Source of the DNA: Opitutaceae bacterium
GTDB taxonomy: Bacteria; Verrucomicrobiota; Verrucomicrobiia; Opitutales; Opitutaceae
Reading direction: 5' to 3'
Assembly: GCA_028284235.1 (NCBI GenBank)
Contig: JANQSC010000045.1
Coordinates: forward strand, 1 to 64,000
DNA: 64,000 bases
Part shown: positions 58,680 to 64,000 of the stretch, one piece after another
Numbering within the stretch: position 1 is the first letter of the stretch
Layout: the number at the start of each line of letters is the position of its first letter
Notes under the pieces: model-generated
The model's database searches: none
What the model was told of the DNA's origin: nothing
What the model saw: the letters and a program-made list of their open reading frames with translations, nothing else
Translations under genes and position numbers: made by a program

Positions 58680-59906
58680 TTACTGAACAACCTGTTTAGC
58701 TCCGGCGCTCTCAGGGAGTGACTTTTTCGCTACATCAATTCCGTCCTCGGAAACGACCGCGACCATCATGCCTTCCGAAGGAAAGCTCAAATGCGTCAAG
58801 CACACGCGATCGCCAGGATTCAATCCACTGCTTACGACAAGGTTTTTCTCGTCGCTCCATTCGATCTCAATCGACTTTCGCCTCAGCGTTCCATCTTCCT
58901 CGATAACAACAACGTACTCGTTTTTTCGGTACAGCTCCCTCGGAATGACAATCACATCCTCCAGAATCTTGCCTTCAATCTTTGCCTGTACAAATGAGCC
59001 GACCTTCAAAGGCGGTCTGCCATCCTCTTGCTTTCGATAGGGGTCATCGACTTGAGCCACGAAGAACAACTGACGGGACTGGACATCGAAGGCGCCTTCA
59101 GCTCGGACGATTCGACCTGACCACGCAAGCGTTTCATTGCCAATCGTAGTCGTCAAGGTCACCGCTGGCATCGGATGAACCGGGTCCAACCCATTGCGGT
59201 AAAGCTCCGGTACATCGATGTATCCAATTTCCCTTTCGCTTAGAGGCAGGCGTATTTCAGCATAGTCCACGGCGTATATCTCAGCCAAAACGCTCCCCGA
59301 ATTTACAAACTGCCCAATGTCGACGCGTTTTTCCAAGATGCGACCCGCATAGGGCGCAGTGATCGTAGTACGCTCTAGATTCAGCCGGGCGTTTTCGACC
59401 CGAGCCTCGGCGGAGTCGACATCCGCCCTGGCCTGAGCAAGTTGAGGTTCGCGGCTAACGAGCTCGGGCGCCTCAATTCCTGGATTCAAACGTTCCCAAT
59501 CCGTCCGCGCTTGAGCCGCATTCGCTTCCTCCTCGGCCAAAGCGAGTCTCGCTCTCGCCAAGGTCGCTTCCGCGGAAACGACGGCGGTTTCATAATCCCG
59601 CTTGTCGATCTCCAGAAGGGTCTCCCCTTGCTCAAAAAATCCGCCTGCCCCGAAGGAAAGGCTCACTCCAACCACCCGCCCCCTAACTTCGGATACCAGG
59701 GAGCTTTCCGTCCTAGCCCGAACCGTGCCTTGGGAGTGAAGCCAAACCTGATAGTCGCCCTGCTCAAGTCTGTAGACACTCACTTCCGGCAAGGATTCCT
59801 TCTGGGGAAATTTCCGCGGCGGCGGCTCAGACCAAAAAATCCAGTAGCAAATCCCGGCAGATAATGCCAAGACAACTAAAGGGGGAAGCATGCGAAGGAA
59901 TGACAT
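58680..59906 (-). CDS. RND periplasmic adaptor (HlyD/MFP family)
   Basis: A 408-aa membrane fusion protein. An N-terminal hydrophobic anchor (about 7-27) is followed by a barrel/lipoyl half (VRARTESSLVSEVRGRV), a coiled-coil hairpin of about 75 residues (SAEATLARARLALAEEEANAAQ, EPQLAQARADVDSAEARVENA), the second lipoyl half with TTITAPYAGRILEKRVDIGQFV, and a beta-barrel with a membrane-proximal domain. It links the RND pump encoded 20 bases downstream to an outer-membrane channel. The gene diverges from the YkvA-like gene across a 149-base AT-rich gap. Confidence 0.93.
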   Translation of the reverse strand: MSFLRMLPPLVVLALSAGICYWIFWSEPPPRKFPQKESLPEVSVYRLEQGDYQVWLHSQGTVRARTESSLVSEVRGRVVGVSLSFGAGGFFEQGETLLEIDKRDYETAVVSAEATLARARLALAEEEANAAQARTDWERLNPGIEAPELVSREPQLAQARADVDSAEARVENARLNLERTTITAPYAGRILEKRVDIGQFVNSGSVLAEIYAVDYAEIRLPLSEREIGYIDVPELYRNGLDPVHPMPAVTLTTTIGNETLAWSGRIVRAEGAFDVQSRQLFFVAQVDDPYRKQEDGRPPLKVGSFVQAKIEGKILEDVIVIPRELYRKNEYVVVIEEDGTLRRKSIEIEWSDEKNLVVSSGLNPGDRVCLTHLSFPSEGMMVAVVSEDGIDVAKKSLPESAGAKQVVQ

Positions 59907-60055
59907 AGCAGCAACAAAAACGCGGAAACACTAAATATTCATTCGATTATCTGTCAATTGGACCAATATTCCCAGTTCGAAGCAAATTAAGTTCTAACCG
60001 CTCGCCGCCCGCGCCACCGCTGAAAATTGCCCTTGAAACCTACCTCTATTGTTAA

Positions 60056-60415
60056 ATGAGCAAACTCGTACCCAGCAACAACGATTACTCCGACAACTAC
60101 AGCGAATCGGATCTCTGGGACAAAATTTCCAAGTTCGCCAAATCCGCTGGACGCGAAGTCATCGAAAAAGCCCTCGTACTGTATTACGCTGCCTCCGATC
60201 CCGACACGCCGACCAAAGCGAAGGCGATCATCTTCTCCGCCCTCGGCTACTTTATCCTCCCGCTCGACGCCATCCCAGACATCACTCCGATCCTCGGCTT
60301 CTCCGACGACCTAGGGGCGATCGCCCTCGCCCTCGCGACCGTCGCGGCCCACATCAAACCCGAACATCGCGCCCTCGCCCAAAAGAAGATCACGCAATGG
60401 TTCGGGGACGAGTAG
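60056..60415 (+). CDS. YkvA/DUF1232 family membrane protein
   Basis: A 119-aa protein. Residues about 55-95 carry the DUF1232 core (KAIIFSALGYFILPLDAIPDITPILGFSDDLGAIALAL), a short membrane-inserting helical hairpin with the conserved PLDAIPD motif. Family members occur in nearly all bacterial groups without a firm function. A soluble basic N-terminal helix precedes it. It is not obviously in an operon: the neighbours on both sides are on the opposite strand. Confidence 0.9.
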   Translation: MSKLVPSNNDYSDNYSESDLWDKISKFAKSAGREVIEKALVLYYAASDPDTPTKAKAIIFSALGYFILPLDAIPDITPILGFSDDLGAIALALATVAAHIKPEHRALAQKKITQWFGDE

Positions 60416-60846
60416 TCTGACCGCCCCCGCTCGAGAAACCGACCGACAACGGATAAACAGCAAAGCTCGGTCACCCTGAGCGGATCGCCATCAACGCCGA
60501 GGGCGACACCCTCACGCTCCCGTTCGACTTCCCCTCCCAGCCCCGCGCTCCAACCACAACCAACCACTTAACTTTCCAAGGTTGGAAAGTTAAGTGGTTG
60601 GAATGTCTGGTTGGTGGATGTGGGGAGACGGCTAGTTCGGATGGATTGGCGATTCGATTCAGGGTGAGTTTATGAGCTACGCTACGAATCTATTGGAGTC
60701 GGAGCGGACCGAATTTTTCGTAGAGCCACGAGGACAAACGACTTTGGCGAAATGCGCGTACGGTGGGAACCAGCCGCAGTGGTTGAGTTCTCCCCAACAA
60801 CACGGCCCGCTTGGCCTTAGCTTGTATTCAATAGGCAAGTCAGCCT
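60416..60846. other. 431-base intergenic region with a long inverted repeat
   Basis: No convincing gene; a 64-codon open frame at 60672 is antisense to the end of the exonuclease region and has no family features. The notable item is the 42-base inverted repeat at 60560-60601. Confidence 0.6.
60560..60601. repeat. Perfect 20-bp inverted repeat with 2-base spacer
   Basis: The left arm (60560-60579, starting CCAACCACTTAAC) is exactly complementary to the right arm (60582-60601, ending AAGTGGTTGG), with GG between. Related short strings CAACCACAACC (just upstream) and GGTTGGTGG (just downstream) suggest it grew from a smaller motif. It is AT-richer than its surroundings and has no T-run, so it is unlike a terminator. 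Confidence 0.85.
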
Positions 60847-61602
60847 CTAACGCCACTCCATCGTAACCGGGCAGTGGTCGGAGCCGTGAACGTCCGCCAG
60901 AATCTCCGCCGCTTTCAGCCGCTCTCTCAAAACCGCTGAAATGACGAAGTAGTCGATCCGCCACCCCACGTTGCGGGCCCGGGAATTCGCTCGAAAACTC
61001 CACCAGGAGTAGTGGCCCTTCCCTTGAGTGAATTCGCGGAAGGTATCGACAAACCCCGCCTCCACGATGGCGTCGAAATCCGCCCGCTCCTCGTCCGTGA
61101 AGCCGGCGTTTTTCCGATTCGTCTTCGGGTTGGCCAGATCGTCCTCCGTGTGGGCCACATTCAAATCCCCACAAAACACCACTGGCTTGCTTGCCTCCAG
61201 CGCGCGCATCCGCTCCAGAAACGCCGCGTTCCACTCCCGGCGATACGGCAGCCGCTTCAGTTCGTTCTGGGAATTCGGCGTGTACACGTTCGTCAAAAAG
61301 AAGTCCTCGAACTCGAGCGTCACCACCCGCCCTTCGTGGTCGTGCTCCTCGATCCCAAGACCGTACACGACCGACTGCGGCGCGTGCGGGGTAATGATCG
61401 CCGTTCCCGAATAGCCTTTCTTTTCCGCCTCGTTTGCGAACACATTCAAGCCCGCGTCCCACTCCATCGATTCGACGATCTCACGCGTCGCCTTCGTCTC
61501 CTGGAGACAAATAAAGTCCGCCCCGCTCGACTCGAAAAAAGACATCGCCCCCTTCTTCATCGCCGCCCGAATACCGTTCACGTTCCACGAAATGAATTTC
61601 AT
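60847..61602 (-). CDS. xth: Exodeoxyribonuclease III (AP endonuclease)
   Basis: A 251-aa DNA-repair nuclease of the exonuclease III/ExoA family, removing 3' blocks and cutting at abasic sites. The motifs are complete: WNVNGIRAA near the start, CLQETKA with the metal-binding Glu (about 35), [11 protein letters not shown] with the catalytic Tyr, [18 protein letters not shown] with Asp and Asn (about 145-165), GWRIDYF, and the terminal [10 protein letters not shown] with the catalytic His. The length is typical (250-270 aa). It diverges from the cystathionine gamma-synthase-like gene, 124 bases apart. Confidence 0.95.
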   Translation of the reverse strand: MKFISWNVNGIRAAMKKGAMSFFESSGADFICLQETKATREIVESMEWDAGLNVFANEAEKKGYSGTAIITPHAPQSVVYGLGIEEHDHEGRVVTLEFEDFFLTNVYTPNSQNELKRLPYRREWNAAFLERMRALEASKPVVFCGDLNVAHTEDDLANPKTNRKNAGFTDEERADFDAIVEAGFVDTFREFTQGKGHYSWWSFRANSRARNVGWRIDYFVISAVLRERLKAAEILADVHGSDHCPVTMEWR

Positions 61603-61726
61603 TCCACCGGTGATAAAGCGAACGATCGAGCTCGCAACCGTTTAGTTGAGACAATCGCAAGTCCCCTCCATGACGGATTGAGCTCTCGACAAGCGTCTTC
61701 CGCCTCCTAAAGTCGCGGCACTTTTC

Positions 61727-63226
61727 ATGATTCCGAGCAAACAGATTCCCTTGGGAACCCGTATCCCGCCACAGCTCCACTCGGTTTCCGTGAGCCTGCC
61801 CACAATGAGCGACGTCATCGGCTACGAGGAGCGCGACCCCGCGATCCTCGCCCAGATGAACACCGGCTACCCGCGATTCGTGAAACACGCCTTCCTGCGC
61901 CAGATCGAGTCCTACTGGCAAACGCTCTTCGACTGTCCCGGCCAACCCATCTGGCTCGCCGCCACCGAGCGCTCCGCCCGCCAGCTCCAAGAACACCTCG
62001 ACTGCCCCGATTCCAAATTTCTCAAACATCAAGGCGTATCCGGCGTTAGAATACCGAAAGACGAAACGCTCAACCAGAAAGCGAAACTCTTCCTCCAGCA
62101 CACCGGCGGCTACCTCTGCTCGCGCGAAGCCGAAGACTACCTCGTCGCCAACGAACTGATCAACGCCCCCGGGGCCGAAAACGCGTATTGCGGCGACGCC
62201 CAGGCCAAGATCCTCGACTTCCTCCAGCCCCTCCTCAACGCGTCCGCGCCCGAAGACATCGTCCTCTCCAACTCCGGCATGAACGCGATCTACGCCGTGT
62301 TCGAAGCCATCAACGCGATTCAGCAGCCGCGCGGCCGCCACGCCTGGATCAAGCTCGGCTGGCTCTATGTCGACACCATGCACATACTCGACAAGCTGTC
62401 GCCCGTTCACGATTCGAGCCACAGCCTCTACGACGTATTCGATGTTGCAGGACTGGAGGCCCTCCTGAAAAGCCAGCCCAACACTTTCGCGGGAATCATC
62501 ACCGAAGCCCCCACCAACCCGCTCATCCAAACCATGGACCTCGAGCGGATCCACGCCCTGGCCCACCAGCACGGCGCCTACTTCGTCGTCGATCCAACGA
62601 CCGCTTCCCCCGCCAACGTCGACGTCACCCCCTACGCCGACATCGTCGTCAACAGCCTTACGAAATACGCCGCCAACGAAGGCGATCTCATCGCCGGGGC
62701 CATCGTCCCGACCGCAAGCTGTCCCGATCGCTCCACCGTGCTCGACGAGATTCGAGCGCGCGTCAATCCGCCCTACGAACGCGTCCTCGCGAATCTCGCC
62801 CGACAGATCGACGGCTACCTCCCGCTCGTCGAAACCGTCAATGCCTCAACCCGCCAGATCGTCGACTATTTGGAGCGCCACCCAAAAGTGAGAAAAGTCC
62901 ACTGGGCGAAAGAAGCCGCCTCAAAAACCCACTTTGAGAAAATCGCTCGAACCCCCGAATCGATTGGCGGAATCATTTCCTTCGACCTCGAGGGCGAACT
63001 CGCCCCCTTCTACGACCGGCTCCTTCTCGCCAAAGGCCCCAGTTTCGGGATGGCCCACACGCTCGTCTGCCCTTTCATGTACCTGGCCCATTACGATCTT
63101 GTATCCACACCTTCAGGACGCGCGACTCTTAAAAACGCCGGTATCAATCCCGAACTCGTCCGCTTCAGCATCGGCTCGGAGCCCGTCGACGAGATAATCG
63201 CCGCGCTCGAACACGCGCTCGACTAG
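61727..63226 (+). CDS. Cystathionine gamma-synthase-like PLP enzyme (fungal STR2 type)
   Basis: A 499-aa PLP-dependent enzyme of the Cys/Met metabolism family. The N-terminus contains HSVSVSLPTMSDVIGYEERD, a pattern typical of fungal STR2-like cystathionine gamma-synthases, and an extra domain of about 130 residues precedes the catalytic fold. Core features are SNSGMNAIYAVFEAI, EAPTNPLIQTMDLE, FVVDPTTASP and the PLP lysine in VNSLTKYAANEGD (near residue 310). It should join an O-acyl homoserine and cysteine into cystathionine in methionine synthesis, or act as a related sulfhydrylase. It is transcribed with the DUF5069 gene 140 bases downstream or independently. Confidence 0.85.
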   Translation: MIPSKQIPLGTRIPPQLHSVSVSLPTMSDVIGYEERDPAILAQMNTGYPRFVKHAFLRQIESYWQTLFDCPGQPIWLAATERSARQLQEHLDCPDSKFLKHQGVSGVRIPKDETLNQKAKLFLQHTGGYLCSREAEDYLVANELINAPGAENAYCGDAQAKILDFLQPLLNASAPEDIVLSNSGMNAIYAVFEAINAIQQPRGRHAWIKLGWLYVDTMHILDKLSPVHDSSHSLYDVFDVAGLEALLKSQPNTFAGIITEAPTNPLIQTMDLERIHALAHQHGAYFVVDPTTASPANVDVTPYADIVVNSLTKYAANEGDLIAGAIVPTASCPDRSTVLDEIRARVNPPYERVLANLARQIDGYLPLVETVNASTRQIVDYLERHPKVRKVHWAKEAASKTHFEKIARTPESIGGIISFDLEGELAPFYDRLLLAKGPSFGMAHTLVCPFMYLAHYDLVSTPSGRATLKNAGINPELVRFSIGSEPVDEIIAALEHALD

Positions 63227-63366
63227 ATTCACGCGTCTCGTATGCGCAGGCGTTCTCATGCATTCTACCCAGAACAACAAGCGAAAGCTGTATAAGCTGA
63301 ACGCGTCCACACTCCCCGCCAACTAAAAGGTTGAAATACCGGCGTTCTTATCTACATCCAGCCCTT

Positions 63367-63816
63367 ATGTCCCGCAACGGCAGACCCGACACCGGCGAAA
63401 TTCACTACGACCTCCCTTCGCCCTATATTCCCCACTCTTGCGGCTTGCTCCATCTCCCGCGCTTCATCGCCAAAGCGAAACGCCACGTCAAAGGGGAACT
63501 CGGCAAATCCTACCAACGAAACTACAAGAAAGGTTTTGACCGGTTTCTCTGCCTCCATCTGGACATCGATCCCGACGCGGTCGAGGACATCGTCCGAACC
63601 AGCCAGTCCGACGACGAGATCGATCGCCGCCTCGCCGAGTTGCTCCCGGCAGACTTGCGGGTCGAAAAGTGGAATCGCGAACTCGTCCAGAAAGGGATGA
63701 GCGAAATGGGTCGCGACGCGCTCGAGGCCGCCAAACGCAAAATGGACATCTCCGAGCGGACAGACCTAATTAGCTTCGCCGACATGATCGAATTTGACGA
63801 AGAGCGCATTCCGTGA
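63367..63816 (+). CDS. DUF5069 domain protein
   Basis: A 149-aa cytoplasmic protein of the DUF5069 family, common in Verrucomicrobiota. Visible family features are the DLPSPYIP start, LLHLPRFIAKAKRHVKGEL, the KGFDRFLCLHLDID block and a SDDEIDRRLAEL helix. No catalytic motif is recognised and the function is unknown. ATG 63367 matches the family start; the frame from 63331 adds 12 residues without support. It ends 41 bases before the next gene on the same strand. Confidence 0.85.
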   Translation: MSRNGRPDTGEIHYDLPSPYIPHSCGLLHLPRFIAKAKRHVKGELGKSYQRNYKKGFDRFLCLHLDIDPDAVEDIVRTSQSDDEIDRRLAELLPADLRVEKWNRELVQKGMSEMGRDALEAAKRKMDISERTDLISFADMIEFDEERIP

Positions 63817-63857
63817 TTAAGAGTTTCTAATCCCATAACGCGCCTCTCCCGCCTTTC

Positions 63858-64000
63858 ATGAACGACACCTCCGAACGAGAACCCGCCATCAGCGCGGGAA
63901 GTATCGCCCAGCTGCGCGGCTGCCACGAAATCGCGTTCCCCGCTTCCTCCCCCGATGGCCCCGACCTGCCCTTGCTCGCTTCCTACACCCTGCCAAGCGG
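63858..64000 (+). CDS. Partial gene at window end, unidentified
   Basis: An ATG at 63858 opens a frame of 47 codons that runs off the window (MNDTSEREPAISAGSIAQL, then a stretch rich in Pro and Ser ending YTLPS). No family can be named from this fragment. It follows the DUF5069 gene by 41 bases on the same strand. Confidence 0.55.
   Translation, partial: MNDTSEREPAISAGSIAQLRGCHEIAFPASSPDGPDLPLLASYTLPS

Noticed and set aside
60672..60866. 64-codon open frame between YkvA and exonuclease genes
   Set aside because: No start signal, no family features, and it overlaps the end of the exonuclease III gene.

Overview
The window looks like chromosomal DNA of a verrucomicrobial bacterium, most likely class Opitutia (Opitutales/Puniceicoccales, Pelagicoccus-like). 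This is inferred from gene content: TonB receptors without SusD partners, DUF1080 and DUF5069 proteins, Tat-exported Gfo/Idh/MocA proteins, many secreted quinoprotein-like beta-propellers, a formylglycine sulfatase, GC-rich codons and few clear Shine-Dalgarno sites. No tRNA, rRNA, CRISPR array, phage gene or transposase gene was seen.

Layout. 1-5.8 kb: housekeeping and transport genes (AI-2E family permease, degenerate FmdB-like protein, IspH with a long N-terminal extension, SulP transporter). 5.9-18.1 kb: a probable inositol or polyol-derived sugar locus. A Gfo oxidoreductase, a DUF1080 hydrolase and myo-inositol oxygenase form one operon. A TonB receptor, a LacI regulator, a secreted metallophosphoesterase, a TIM-barrel isomerase and a propeller protein surround it, and the core CCGTTAC recurs in every control region. 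18.7-23.2 kb: a second TonB receptor diverging from a PQQ dehydrogenase with an inserted cytochrome c domain. 23.3-44.9 kb: seventeen consecutive minus-strand genes, nearly all touching or overlapping, headed by a divergent MarR regulator. They encode two PaaK-like acyl ligases, an aldehyde dehydrogenase, an iron alcohol dehydrogenase, a HemN-like radical SAM enzyme, a chorismate-lyase-like protein, a halogenase-like flavoprotein, a glycosyltransferase, a hotdog thioesterase, three beta-propellers, a symporter pair and an ABC exporter. I do not recognise this set as a described pathway. 45-54 kb: sulfatase, DinB-like protein, VCBS protein, EF-hand protein, a Ser/Arg-rich TPR protein and a second Gfo protein. 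54-64 kb: EamA permease, RND efflux pair, YkvA-like protein, exonuclease III, a fungal-type cystathionine gamma-synthase homologue, DUF5069 and a partial gene.

Two repeat families fill intergenic space. One is a REP/BIME-like element with GTAGGGC at both ends (13-92, 5802-5880, 15289-15367, 23208-23286); one copy supplies the probable start codon of the metallophosphoesterase. The other is a roughly 80-100 nt element made of three consecutive hairpins between a TTAACAGT head and an ACAAGGAT-like tail (18.1-18.6 kb and 52.5-52.7 kb). Its stems differ between copies while the pairing is kept, which suggests selection on folding.
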